NCBI GenBank assembly: GCA_003427395.1
Contig: BFEA01000215.1
Span: 287,831 to 315,939, forward strand
From: Chara braunii
Lineage: Eukaryota; Streptophyta; Charophyceae; Charales; Characeae
DNA length: 28,109 nucleotides
Reading direction: 5' to 3'
Below the pieces are notes generated by a model, which was not told the origin of the DNA, searched no databases, and worked only from the letters and a program-made list of their open reading frames with translations. Position numbers and translations under genes: made by a program. Positions 9,776 through 18,811 of this stretch are shown here, one piece after another. Each line of letters begins with the position of its first letter. Positions within the stretch are counted from its first letter, which is position 1.

Positions 9776-10061
9776 ATGGCGGCTGGCAATGGTGGAAATG
9801 GTCCGGCTTCTGTTCCTCTGTCTCCGGGGAACTCGTCCTCTGGGCCAGCTGGGGGAAGGGGGAGTGAGTTGACGAGTGTGTCGCCAAGTGGCGGAAGCGC
9901 GGATGATGCGAGTGCGAGTCATTCCGCCCCCCTCTCCCCCTCTGCCTCTCCGCGGACTGCCTCCACTGCCGCAATGAGCCTTACAGAGAACCAGATCTGT
10001 TTGATCGGCAGTCTCCAAGCTGCAGTTAGTGGGACGGTGATGGGGTCCATCTTTGGATTCG
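9776..10061 (+). CDS. First exon of an unidentified host gene
   Basis: ATG 9776 lies in a good start context (GCTATGG) and downstream of a TATA box. The exon encodes about 95 residues: a low-complexity Ser/Pro/Gly/Ala-rich N-terminus (residues 1-65), then a short ordered part, TENQICLIGSLQAAVSG and TVMGSIFGFG, with small-residue (G-x3-G) spacing typical of tightly packed membrane helices. The frame ends at a consensus donor (CG/GTGAGT) at 10061/10062; unspliced it stops two codons later. Later exons would lie beyond the SINE-like copies of 10.4-10.8 kb and were not found. The hydrophobic segment faintly recalls Tim17/Tim22/OEP16-type proteins, but this is too short to name. E2F-like sites upstream would suggest expression in dividing cells. 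Confidence 0.5.
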
Positions 10062-10373
10062 GTGAGTGAAGTCGGAGAATACGAGTAAGTGAAACTGGAG
10101 TATCATGAATTTGTATTTCTTTGCCTTTCTCTTTACCAATATAGATATCTACTTATTCGTCTGAACTGTGCGCCCCCTCCTCTCCCCCTTTCCTGCCCCA
10201 TTCCCCGCCCCCTTCCGCGATCTCTTTCCCCTTTCTGTCCTCTCACATGTATGTAGAGCCTGCGTTTATAGGGGGAGCTGACGAGTCTGTAACGAGTTAT
10301 GGGAGTTGGAAAGAGTTTGGTGTTTCATCGTCTAACCTAATTTTGCCTTCATGTGAGAAAAAAAGAACGAAAC
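10062..10373 (+). other. Probable intron 1 of the gene starting at 9776
   Basis: Begins with GTGAGT and contains C-rich simple sequence and no ORF of note. It may continue through the SINE-like copies that follow. Confidence 0.4.
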
Positions 10374-10650
10374 CACCTGGCCTAGCTCAGTTGGTACGAA
10401 GGGGATCCTCACACTTGAGCATATTTGAGCGTATCGGACCTGATTTCAGACCCCTTCTCGCCCACTTCCCCGCCCCCTCCTCGTCCCCTTCCCCNCCCCC
10501 NCCCCGCCCCCTTCCCCACCTGGCCTAGCTCAGTTGGTACGAAGGGGATCCTCACACTTATTTGAGCGTATCGGACCTGATTTCAGACCCCTTCTCGCCC
10601 CCTTCCCCGCCCCCTCCTCGCCCCTTCCCCCTTCCCCCCCCCGGCCCCCT
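10374..10650 (+). repeat. Two tandem copies of a tRNA-derived (SINE-like) sequence
   Basis: CCTGGCCTAGCTCAGTTGG (10376 onward, again from about 10519) matches a tRNA D-arm / RNA polymerase III box A (TAGCTCAGTTGG). It is followed by GTACGAAGGGGATCCTCACA and GAGCGTATCGGACCTGATTT. The two copies are nearly identical and separated by C-rich sequence with undetermined bases at 10495 and 10501, so the tandem arrangement could partly be an assembly effect. Confidence 0.6.
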
Positions 10651-10656
10651 CTTCCG

Positions 10657-10710
10657 CTGAACTGTTGAAATACGGACCTGAGTTCGAACTCCACTGGGAA
10701 AAAAAAGAAA
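10657..10710 (+). repeat. tRNA T-arm-like (box B) part of the same SINE-like family
   Basis: TGAACTGTTGAAATACGGAC followed by CTGAGTTCGAACTCC, a box B / T-arm sequence, then an A-rich run (AAAAAAAAG). The same string occurs in reverse complement near 16.6 kb, which shows it is a dispersed family. Confidence 0.6.
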
Positions 10711-10777
10711 GTCTTGAAGTGATAATGACAACGCGTAGAGATGCAGATGAGGTGGTGGTGACAATCCAGCGGAACGG

Positions 10778-10840
10778 TCGGGACGAAGGGGATCCTCACA
10801 CTTGAGCATTTTTGAGCGTATCAGACCTGATTTCAGACCA
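10778..10840 (+). repeat. Third partial copy of the SINE-like sequence
   Basis: GGACGAAGGGGATCCTCACA, then CTTGAGCATTTTTGAGCGTA and TCAGACCTGATTTCAGACC, matching the copies at 10.4-10.6 kb without the box A part. Confidence 0.65.
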
Positions 10841-11286
10841 GATTCAGCGAAGAAAGTCCTCCTGTGAGTACGAGCTTAGCCGCCTTTTAGTTGGCGTACG
10901 GTAGCAACATCTGACCAGATTCTGTGTACAGCCAACATACGGACAAAGAAGCAGACAGCAGACATGACTTCAGCAATCCGTTGAAACCGACGGGCTTAGG
11001 GGTTACTGACACTTGTGACTTTTTTGTCTGTATGTGACGGCAAATACGGCCAGATCCCGTGAAGAAAGCCATAGTATAGTATTTGCTGTATGTCGCCAGT
11101 ATATGACAATGGGCCTGCGCTCTACGACACAGCAACACGGTCGACATGTATCTTCTTGCACCCAATGCGTCCCGGCCGGAGTTCGATCTGTCAACCTGTT
11201 GAACCATCATCCACATTCTGTAGACGTTCAGTGGGTAGCGTTCATACCCGAGCCTGTAGACGACAGCTCTTCCTGGGATCATACCC
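10841..11286. other. No gene recognised
   Basis: A 177-codon minus-strand frame spans 10887-11420, but it has no recognisable domain and crosses the tandem repeats, so I treat it as chance. No other structure seen. Confidence 0.4.
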
Positions 11287-11350
11287 CTTCTTTTTGCCCC
11301 GCGAGAACGCGAGAACGCCTTCTTTTTTGCCCCGCGAGAATGCGAGAACG
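11287..11350 (+). repeat. Two tandem units of about 31 bp
   Basis: CCTTCTTTTTGCCCCGCGAG followed by AACGCGAGAACG, repeated with one extra T and one A-to-T change. No function assigned. Confidence 0.8.
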
Positions 11351-11405
11351 CGTCCGAAGTGAGTGCTTGGACAACCCATCCGCATTCGTAGTGATGTTTT
11401 TGGCC

Positions 11406-11629
11406 GGCCCATCCACCCAATCCTCTCTTTTTTTGCTTCCGTACTTCCTAAGTACGGTCACATTTGTGAGGATACACAAACAGAGGTAGGGACAACATAC
11501 CAGTAGTAGGGAGAATGAAACTGTCGAGAGGTTGACAGATCGACGACGGCCCACCCACCCAGTCCTCTCTCTGCTTCCTTTTAACCGGAGTACGGTTACG
11601 TTTGTGAGGATATACAAACAGAGGTAGGG
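11406..11629 (+). repeat. Diverged direct duplication, offset about 142 bp
   Basis: GGCCCATCCACCCAATCCTC (11406) recurs as GGCCCACCCACCCAGTCCTC (11548). Both are followed by TTTGCTTCC/CTGCTTCC, a GTACGGT block and a TTTGTGAGGATA-CAAACAGAGGTAGGG block. Short GTACTTCC-TAAGTAC and CCGGAGTACGG segments within are partly palindromic. Confidence 0.75.
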
Positions 11630-11836
11630 GAAATAGAGGTAGGGGGAATAAGACAGTCTGGTGAAGTCTCTTTTTTCTTTTATTTCATCTGTTCCCCTTT
11701 GTCTTCCTGTGTGAATACAGAATGAACGGGGACGTAAATGGAAGGATGGGCCGGTGGATGAATGTGGACATTGATTCGTATAGAAAGGTAGAAACAGACG
11801 TCTCTTGCTCAAAGCTGCAGATGGGAAGGCACAAAG

Positions 11837-11854
11837 AGAGCGAGCGAGCGAGCG

Positions 11855-11904
<50 letters not shown>

Positions 11905-11905
11905 N

Positions 11906-11979
<74 letters not shown>
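11837..11979 (+). repeat. (GAGC)n then (GA)n microsatellite
   Basis: About five GAGC units pass into roughly 60 GA units, with one undetermined base at 11905 that marks an assembly uncertainty in repeat length. Confidence 0.95.
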
Positions 11980-11981
<2 letters not shown>

Positions 11982-12727
11982 GTTTGGAGCAAAGACGAGA
12001 AAGGGGGATGAGAAAGAATTTATCGGCATGGGCTTCGTGGAGGGAGAATTTTCCTTTTCGGGAGGGGATTGAAGAGTGAGCTTCCGAAACTGGAGTCTCC
12101 AGAGAGTCTTAGCCACGTGTTGGATTAAGTAGGAAAAAATAAAAATAAAAATAAAGTGATGGCACCAAATTATCAACCAGTCGAATGTATAGCGGGACTG
12201 GACCAGTGAGTCGGTGCATGCATGAGTTGCGCTGTTGCCTATGGTCGATCCGATCCACCGAATTAAGAAATCAATCAAATTGGTCAGAGTCCAGTAACAA
12301 AACAAAAAAAAAAACCCAATAAATAAAACTGTTCGATCAAAAGAATAAAAGATCAAATTAATAAAAGAGCTCAAATTAAGAAAAAAAAATCATATTAAGA
12401 AACAAAGATCAAATCATCAAAAAGATCCAATCAATTTTTAGAAGCAGCGAATATAAGATCGAGGCATGAGGAGTGAATCGAATTTGACAAGTGAATAAAA
12501 CCGGTTTACATCGATGGGCGGCCAAATCGATTGCTGCACTGGTGAATGAAGGACTCTATTAATTAGCCGATTTGCTTTTTTTTTTTTTTTTTTTTATAAT
12601 AAATAATAACAATACAAAACCTTCTGGTTCTGGCTCCTGTCATTCTGGGTAGCAACAGAGGTACTCACACACGCTCCTCCCCATCACGGTTGGGAAAGCG
12701 ATTTGCTCAATACTTCGGACCTCGGCA
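11980..12727. other. AT-rich stretch without a gene
   Basis: Contains repeated AAATTAAG/GATCAAAT motifs (12270-12430) and a T run at 12576-12595. Just before 12728 the sequence CCTCGGCAG resembles a splice acceptor, so a short upstream exon of the following RT gene is possible but not visible. Confidence 0.45.
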
Positions 12728-15009
12728 GTGTTTTTTTACAAACGGAAAGAGTTATGGAAGTTGGGAACGGGGAAACTGATGCAATTGTACACAAGTGCAG
12801 GCGCTTTCGCGGAAAAAGGGAAGAGAAAGGTAATCAAGGAAGCGATTGGTAGGGTAGTAAGCAAGAAGGAGGGAGTGAATATCAGGCATAAAACAACGGT
12901 ATCAGTAAGGTACGATAACGAGATAAGGAAAAGGGAGGTCAGGGTCGAACTTCAGAAGTGGATCGGGGAGGCAAGGGTGCATCCTGCTGTGAAAGGGTCG
13001 TTGGTAAGGCACTCGAGAGTAGTATGGAGCAAGAATAGAACGGTCGCAAGTATACTGTGCAACCACATGGCCGCGGCGAAAAGTGTGGAGGAGGGAGCAT
13101 GTACGTGCGCAGCGGACAATTTGCAACGAAGAGAAGGGCACGTGGTCACTAGGATAGCGCAAGTACCAGGGATTAACGAGCTGATCTGCAACGGGAAGAA
13201 CGTCGCAAGACCTACTCGAGGAACCAGGGAAAGCGAGCTGAAGGGCACGATTTTCACGGCGCTTAAAACTTCATTGGGAAACCACACGGAGGTCAGGGAA
13301 CTGGACATACAGGTCGGGAACTGCTATTCGAGGCAAGGACAATGGAGCGCTGCCGTTACAGAAGAAGAGGTCACGGAAATCAGGAGGTACCAGCACCTAG
13401 TAATCGCTCCGGTGGACAGGAATGCAGGAGACATGGTTCTATTATGCCCGTTTTCATACCAGCATGCACTAAGGAAGATGTTCATCTTCAATGGTGCCTA
13501 CGACCAGGACAACAGGAAGGAGGAAGAGATCATGGCGGAAGCGAGGAGTTACAAACGGGAGGGACTGGAGAAGATTGTAGCATGGAACCACGAAGGGAAG
13601 ATAGGCTGCGCATACGTCATGCCCAAGCACAAGGATCTGGAGAAATGGCGGCCCATAGCGCCAGCAAACAGAGAACCAACCAAGACGGGCAGTAGGAGAG
13701 TGGCCAGAGTGCTTAATGTGTTACTGGCCAGACTCCCGAACGCAACCCATTTCAATATGGGAGTGACAACGCATCTGAAAGACAGACTCGCGAGGACAGA
13801 GAAGAAGTTCAACGGCAGGAAAGAGGGCACTATGACGTGGCTTCGGAGCTACGACATCAAGGAGATGTTCACATCATTGCCGCACAACGCAATCCTGGAG
13901 GCAGTGGACTGGTTACTGCAAGAGTGGGAGACGAGAGGAAGAACCAAGATCAGTGTAAGCAGGAGAGGAAAGGAGGTTGTGATGAATCGTAAGAGTTGCG
14001 GCAAAGGATACGCTCATAAGGCGGTACATAAAGTTCGAGCTGAACTNNNNNNNNNNNNNNNNNNNNNNNNNNNNNNNNNNNNNNNNNNNNNNNNNNNNNN
14101 NNNNNNNNNNNNNNNNNNNNNNNNNNNNNNNNNNNNNNNNNNNNNNNNNNNNNNNNNNNNNNNNNNNNNNNNNNNNNNNNNNNNNNNNNNNNNNNNNNNN
14201 NNNNNNNNNNNNNNNNNNNNNNNNNNNNNTACATAAAGTTCGAGCTGAACTACACGTACACGTCATGTAAGGGACTGATGCTCAGGCAAATCGTGGGGAT
14301 ACCGATGGGGAAGAACTCAAGCCCACCGCTGGCCTGCATTCTGTGTGCAAAGTATGAGACAGAGTTCATACGATCACTAGGGAAAGACAGGGCGCTGGTG
14401 GATGGCGTCAGATTCATGGACGACGTCGCTATGGCAGTATTAGTTGAAAGAAAGAGCGAGGAATCTTACCGTAAGGCTGAGAGGATACTGAAGGAGTTTG
14501 AAACGTGCTACGGAACCAGACTCACGCTGGTTAGGACCGACGAAGGAGGCAACTCGATTGATTTCATTGGTGCAAAGGTGACAGCGACCGGGCACCCGGT
14601 CAAATTCCTAATTGCACCGCCGTTGAAGAACCAAGAAGCGATCATCAAGGGAGATGCGCCATTCAGATGTTTCCAGGACTACGCTTCTTACTCAGATAAG
14701 AAGGCGAAGTACGGTGCAGTCATAAGCACTTTCCACCGGATACGACGCATGGCAAACGCCACCAGTACCGTCGTGTTACCGGCGCTAGTCGTTAAGCAGG
14801 AACTCAGACGCCGGGGCTACCCCCCGGCGTTCTTCGCAACCTCCCTGGGGAAATTTGCCCGGGGAACCATCGCGGACGAGGAGGCATGGAGATTGCTCCT
14901 CGACTGCACGATGGGGTGGAAAGGAGGGACGGCGGGCCTAGCTCGGGGAAATGGGGAGGGAAGGATAATCGAGGAGGAAAAGACGAGGAAGATCGGAGGA
15001 ACCCGGTAG
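12728..15009 (+). CDS. Penelope-like reverse transcriptase (interrupted by an assembly gap)
   Basis: Frame 12728-14046 plus frame 14230-15009 (downstream ATG at 14278). By residue of the first part: a basic N-terminus; a possible zinc site C111-N-H113, C125-T-C127, H138; RT1 LVIAPVDRNAGDMVLLC (224-240), comparable to the ADKGG-type motif of Penelope RTs; YVMPKHKDLEKWRPIAP (296-312) for motif 2; SYDIKEMFTSLP (374-385) for motif A. The second part gives GIPMGKNSSPPLAC (motif B), RFMDDVAM (the catalytic box, FMDD instead of the usual YVDD), SIDFIGAKV and ELRRRGYPPAFF, the latter common near the thumb of Penelope-like RTs. No GIY-YIG endonuclease is visible on either side, as in the Athena and Coprina groups. 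If the gap is spurious (see findings), the two parts lie in different frames and this copy is frameshifted near 13980-14000. Confidence 0.75.
14047..14229. other. Assembly gap (183 N) flanked by an identical 22-base overlap
   Basis: The 22 bases ending at 14046 (TACATAAAGTTCGAGCTGAA + CT) are identical to 14230-14251. The contigs therefore probably overlap rather than being separated, and the gap length is not real. Confidence 0.85.
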
Positions 15010-15980
15010 CATTTTTTGGGGGGGGGCATCCGTACCGGTCTGGAATTATTTATTGGACTTGTAGAAGTAAATTTGGAATTCGGACGCTCTTTGGGCATGC
15101 ATCTGTCGGGAAAATAGGGAATCGGGAAATCGAAAAAATCGTCAAGTGTCGAAGTGTCAAAGTGTCAAGCCCAGTCTGTTAGGAATAGGATTTACGTGGC
15201 ATTTTGGGAGCAACAGTAGCTTTCTGCGTCGATTTGAACGGGCCGCGATACTCTTTCAAATGGTCCGCGGAAGCAGTTTGGAAATACGAGCGGGAAAAGT
15301 GAGTAAGTAGAACCTGTTGTCTGGCCGCAAAAGGAAATTTTCAAATTTTCGAAATTTCGGAATAATTATAGCAATGACTCGGAACAAGTATAGCAATAGG
15401 ATCTAGAATAATCCGCGAAGCGGTTGTAAGTACGGGGAGTAATCGGGTTAGACCCTGGGTTTCACGGGCAAAAATGCAATTTGCTCGATGGCTGGATGTA
15501 CCCGCGGAGGCGGTTGTAAAATACGAACGGGGGAAGGGGAGCATGTGGACTTCGGTCCTAGCGAGGCACTAGCTTGGCACACACGCGCACGTAACCGCAC
15601 GGGTAATTTATTGACACGTTGCAAAAGGGCGAGGCCCAAGCGGACGACGGGGGGAGAGGGAAATAGAGGGGAGCACACCGAGGAGCGTCCGTGAGTTAGG
15701 TACGTAATAACGGATATCTGCCGGGAAAAAGAGGACGATGTTTGAATTCAAACCTGTCCCGGGCACTACACGGGTCAGGGCACGCACGAAAGGATATGAC
15801 CTGGGATAGGGAGCAGTCCAGCACGGCACGCAGCCCACACTGGAAGGATTGGACGGCTGCCTGGACTAGATGGATCCAGCGTAGGAAGGATGAGCCAATC
15901 AGGAGCTGGCAAATGATAAGGGTAGGACCGTGCAGGGGAAGGCTCGATCTGTAAGATGAGGGCAAGGCCGTATCGGCCCT
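15010..15980. other. Non-coding stretch downstream of the RT, possible 3' region of the element
   Basis: No supported ORF. It contains a GTGTC-rich short tandem (15140-15170), three degenerate repeats (next entry) and a GGCCG-TAT-CGGCC hairpin near 15966-15978. It may be the 3' untranslated part of the Penelope-like element leading to the hammerhead candidate at 16.04 kb; no boundary is visible. Confidence 0.4.
15265..15538 (+). repeat. Three degenerate copies of an about 30-bp motif
   Basis: CCGCGGAAGCAGTTTGGAAA then TACGAGCGGG at 15265; CCGCGAAGCGGTTGTAAGTA at 15413; CCGCGGAGGCGGTTGTAAAA then TACGAACGGG at 15502. Spacings are 148 and 89 bases. Role unknown. Confidence 0.55.
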
Positions 15981-16032
15981 CAGTAGCTCATGGGTGGTAG
16001 AGTGCGGTGGGCCGAAAGGCGAAGGGTATGTG

Positions 16033-16086
16033 GCAAGCCTCCTGATGAGACCGGAGCGCACCCGGTTGAAACATGTAGGGGAATGC
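16033..16086 (+). ncRNA. Hammerhead ribozyme candidate, type I with very short stem III
   Basis: All core elements are present in order: CUGAUGA (16042-16048); stem II GACCGG/CCGGUU (16049-16054 with 16062-16067, six pairs counting one G-U) with a 7-base loop; GAAA (16068-16071); a palindromic ACAUGU segment; and a GUA cleavage triplet (16075-16077). Stem I closes the motif: 16038-16041 (CCUC) pairs with 16078-16081 (GGGG), and beyond a 2x2 internal loop GCA 16033-16035 pairs with UGC 16084-16086. Stem III is only two pairs with a 2-base loop, but its palindrome would allow two molecules to pair. Minimal type I hammerheads of this kind are known from Penelope-like elements; an RT of that class ends 1 kb upstream on the same strand. 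Confidence 0.6.
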
Positions 16087-16099
16087 GTGCGTGGTTTGA

Positions 16100-16560
16100 G
16101 CGGTGTACACGCTTGTATGAAAGATGTTATTCTATTGCGTGTGAAGAGCAATCTGGCCATTGCTTACTTTCTTCTTCTTTTGTCGTTTGTGTTTGATTTC
16201 TCTAGTTATTGCCTTGTCTTTCTTGCTTCTCGTGATTGGCTCACTGGCATGAGATCTTACATGGTTTCGTCTTTTTCGATTGTTTTTCTTTGTACCTTAA
16301 TTGAATAATTATTTATCGTCTAGATTTGAATAATCAACGGATCGATGTGTATGGCGGGTGGTACCCAGCAGGCTTTGTGCGAGGAACTCATGTGTTGTTC
16401 TGCACTCGAGCGGCCGGAGGCTCTTATTCTCTTTTTTCCCCCCGGACAGAGGCCGACTTTTTCTTTTTCTTTTTTCTTTGTTCTGTTATTCCCTTCTTTT
16501 TTTGGAAAGGTGACGGCCTTGAGATATTATCATTGAGCTGATCAGCCCCAGTCAATTCAG
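16100..16560. other. No gene recognised
   Basis: T-rich sequence with short frames only (for example 15994-16308), whose translations are hydrophobic because of the T bias. Nothing else seen. Confidence 0.45.
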
Positions 16561-16680
16561 AACTATTTTGGTTTTACTCATCAATCGAGTTCCGTTGTCA
16601 TCTCGATTCGAACTCGGGTCTGTGTATTTCAACAGTTCATGGGTGTACCCACTGAGCTACGCTCTTGGTTAGGCTGGCAT
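16561..16680 (-). repeat. tRNA-derived SINE-like copy
   Basis: On the minus strand: GAGCGTAGCTCAGTGGGTAC (D-arm / box A), then GAACTGTTGAAATACACAGA and CCCGAGTTCGAATCGAG (T-arm / box B). The middle part matches the copy at 10657-10710 on the plus strand. Spacing of the boxes is tRNA-like, but the acceptor and anticodon stems are not intact, so this is a tRNA-related repeat rather than a tRNA gene. Confidence 0.6.
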
Positions 16681-16739
16681 TCTCCGAATGGCGCAGCATT
16701 TTTCTGATTTGCTACTGGAAAAATTGGCTGGGAACATTG

Positions 16740-17150
16740 CATGTAGTTTGGTGGTTCGATTGATCAATTGATCGATTGATGGATGGAACGATCGATGGGA
16801 TGGGGATTGGGCGATCAACTGGATTGATTAATGTGATTGAGTGGATGAATTTGATATCGAGTGAACGATCGGATTGAGTGATGATCAACGGTATGGGTTA
16901 ATCGACTGGATTGATCGGTTAGTCGATCGGATTTATTGATAAACTGATTTGATTAATCGACTGTGTTGATTGATTAATTGATGGGGCTCATTGATTGAAT
17001 GATTGACTGATTGGTTGGTTAGTGTGAACGTCCACGGATCGGTTGATGATGTGCGCTGATTGATTGGTTGATCGGTTGTTTTGTCGATGGATCGATTCAG
17101 CAAATGATTATACTGGTGGCACAAATGGCCTAGAATTGTCGATTGATTCA
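16740..17150. repeat. Degenerate GATTGAT/GATCGAT simple repeat
   Basis: Continuous mixture of TGATTGAT, GATCGAT, GGATTGAT and TTAATCGA motifs over about 400 bases with no ORF of protein-like composition. It looks like an old tetranucleotide-type satellite. Confidence 0.7.
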
Positions 17151-17169
17151 TGTTAGGACCTGTTTTGTT

Positions 17170-17188
17170 AAAAAAAAAAAAAAAAAAA
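17170..17188 (+). repeat. A tract (19 bases)
   Basis: Homopolymer that follows TTTTGTT. It could be the tail of a retroposed sequence, but no source is recognisable upstream. Confidence 0.8.
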
Positions 17189-17441
17189 GATACTAGCGAT
17201 CGACGCAGGTTGAGAATTCGAGTGCTGTCTAATTACAGATTGTCAGGTACATCCCCAATTACAGCAGGAGAAGGAAATAAAAAGAGCATGAGAGACAAAA
17301 ATCCGATTAAGTTATAATTTACATTAAATTTTCATGATAATGACAGCCGCATCGGTTACTGCCGGCTTCCCAAGAAAGGGAAAAACGAAGACTTCGTCAT
17401 GCGAGCAGTGAGGCCTTCTATCAGAGACCAGGGGCGAGGTC
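17189..17441. other. No gene recognised
   Basis: Unremarkable mixed sequence between the A tract and the minisatellite. Confidence 0.4.
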
Positions 17442-17602
17442 CTACTTGCACGGTTGCAAGGTCCCACTTGCACGGTTGCGCGCAGTTGCATGGTTCCACT
17501 TGCACGGTTGCACGCACTTGCACGGTTGTTCGCACTTGCACGGTTCCATTTGCACAGTTCCACTTGCACTGTTGCACGCACTTGCACGGTTCCACTTGCA
17601 CG
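17442..17602 (+). repeat. Minisatellite of ACTTGCACGGTT units
   Basis: About ten variants of [AC]ACTTGCACGGTT[GC]C with 12-18 base spacing. All reading frames stay open across it, which explains the shadow frames on both strands. Confidence 0.85.
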
Positions 17603-17927
17603 TTCCCTTTTCTTTTTGAACGGACAAGGAGATACTGACCGTAGACAACGAAGATCGACGGGCATTATGGCCCGCGCTACCTGGACAGCGGTATATATCC
17701 AGATAGATTCGGACGGTCCAACATGTCGAATGTACTGGGATCATTAACAGATCCAGATACATTCTAGAATGTTGTCTACTGGAGCGAGGCTCTATCTGTT
17801 GATCCGTGCTTGTGGGATCTCGCCGTAGAGAGCTGCTTGTTGAAAAGAGCGTGTCACGGATCGAGAATGTAAACTGGGAGCCTTCTTTTTTGGGCACCTC
17901 AGAAAGCCGACGCTGATCTGCCGAAGT

Positions 17928-17971
<44 letters not shown>

Positions 17972-18420
17972 AAGGAATTCGGACGTAATGCTAGGGCAAA
18001 TCTTGTTTAATTTATTTTTCTCCATATTATATCTTTGTTTCAGATTTTTTTTATGACTTTTGTTTTTTTTTTTTTTTTTTTTTTCTTTTTTTTTCTTTTA
18101 TTGCTCAGGGGCCATGCTACGCTAGGGCGAAGGGGCTAACATACGGTTACCTCCCTCCACGTGGAGAGGTAACCTCCCTTCACCGAAGCGTGGTAGAAAG
18201 CGATGCTTGCAGGGGTCCCCTGTATAACCTTAGGAGTAGTGGTAGGTAGTGAAAGAAAAAAAGATATGTTCCATGACATTGCCGAAAGCCAATTAAAATA
18301 TGTGAGGTGAGAGAAAAAAAAAATATAGGTGGGACGATGAGTCAGGTCATTTTCGTTGTGAATGAATTTTTGCGAGCATTGTCGAATCATACTTTATTCT
18401 GGATTATTGACCGACTCTCG
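17603..18420. other. No gene recognised; T tracts and a hairpin
   Basis: Contains T runs of 40 bases (17929-17968) and a broken T run (18063-18103). The A-strand complement could be tails of minus-strand retroposed copies. An inverted repeat lies at 18145-18174. A start region for the RING gene may lie after 18300. Confidence 0.4.
18145..18174. repeat. 9-bp inverted repeat around a G-box palindrome
   Basis: GGTTACCTC (18145-18153) and GAGGTAACC (18166-18174) are exact reverse complements. The 12 bases between contain CCACGTGG, itself palindromic and a match to the plant G-box core CACGTG. Confidence 0.6.
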
Positions 18421-18811
18421 TGTGACACCTGTCGGGACAGAGATGCGGTGCACCTTGGCTGTGGAATGCATCATCTATGCCATAGCCATTATCAATCTAT
18501 TGCGGCTGCCGCCGTCTGTTCTGAAGGGTGTCCAACATTTCCTCATTGTATACATCCCTATCACCCAGATATACGTTGTCCCTTTTGTGCCCAAGGACGC
18601 TATCAGAACTGTATGATGCCGCACTGTGATGAACGTCCTGCTGTTTTTTTTTGACATGTGGACAACATGTCCTCTGTCAGGACTGTTTTGATGGGATGGT
18701 TCGTGCTAGCCGTCCTGCTGAATGCTGTGCTGGCGCAGCTCTCCTTGGGCATCCTTGTGAACATCCACATCGTCCTCACCGTAGCTGTCCTATCTGCCGA
18801 GGTGGGGACAG
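18421..18811 (+). pseudogene. Exon with two RING-like zinc fingers, one frameshift
   Basis: The first finger starts at 18421: CDTC, then LGCGMHHLCHSHY, EGC and CPFC, giving a C-x2-C ... C-x-H-x2-C-x2-H ... C-x2-C spacing of RING type. The second starts with MPHCDERPAVFF, then after a run of nine T (about 18644-18652) continues one base out of frame with CGQHVLCQDCFDG and ends SCPICRGG. One more T would join the two. The two fingers align with each other (RDAV/RPAV, CGxHxLC), so they arose by duplication. RING proteins are usually E3 ubiquitin ligases. The exon ends at a consensus donor, CAG/GTAAAG (18811/18812). The T-run shift could be an assembly error, so pseudogene status is uncertain. 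Confidence 0.5.

Noticed and set aside
10887-11420. 177-codon minus-strand frame
   Set aside because: No recognisable motif and it crosses the tandem 31-bp repeat.
11279-12374. Long frames of Ser/Leu or Arg/Glu repeats on both strands
   Set aside because: They are translations of the GA microsatellite and neighbouring tandem repeats.
15980-16080. AGTAGCTCATGGGTGGTAGAG followed by GGTTGAAAC as a tRNA gene
   Set aside because: The D-arm-like part is good, but the T-arm-like part is really the GAAAC of the hammerhead candidate and no anticodon arm fits.
17442-17602. CRISPR-like array
   Set aside because: Units are 12-18 bases, degenerate and without unique spacers; it is a minisatellite in eukaryotic DNA.
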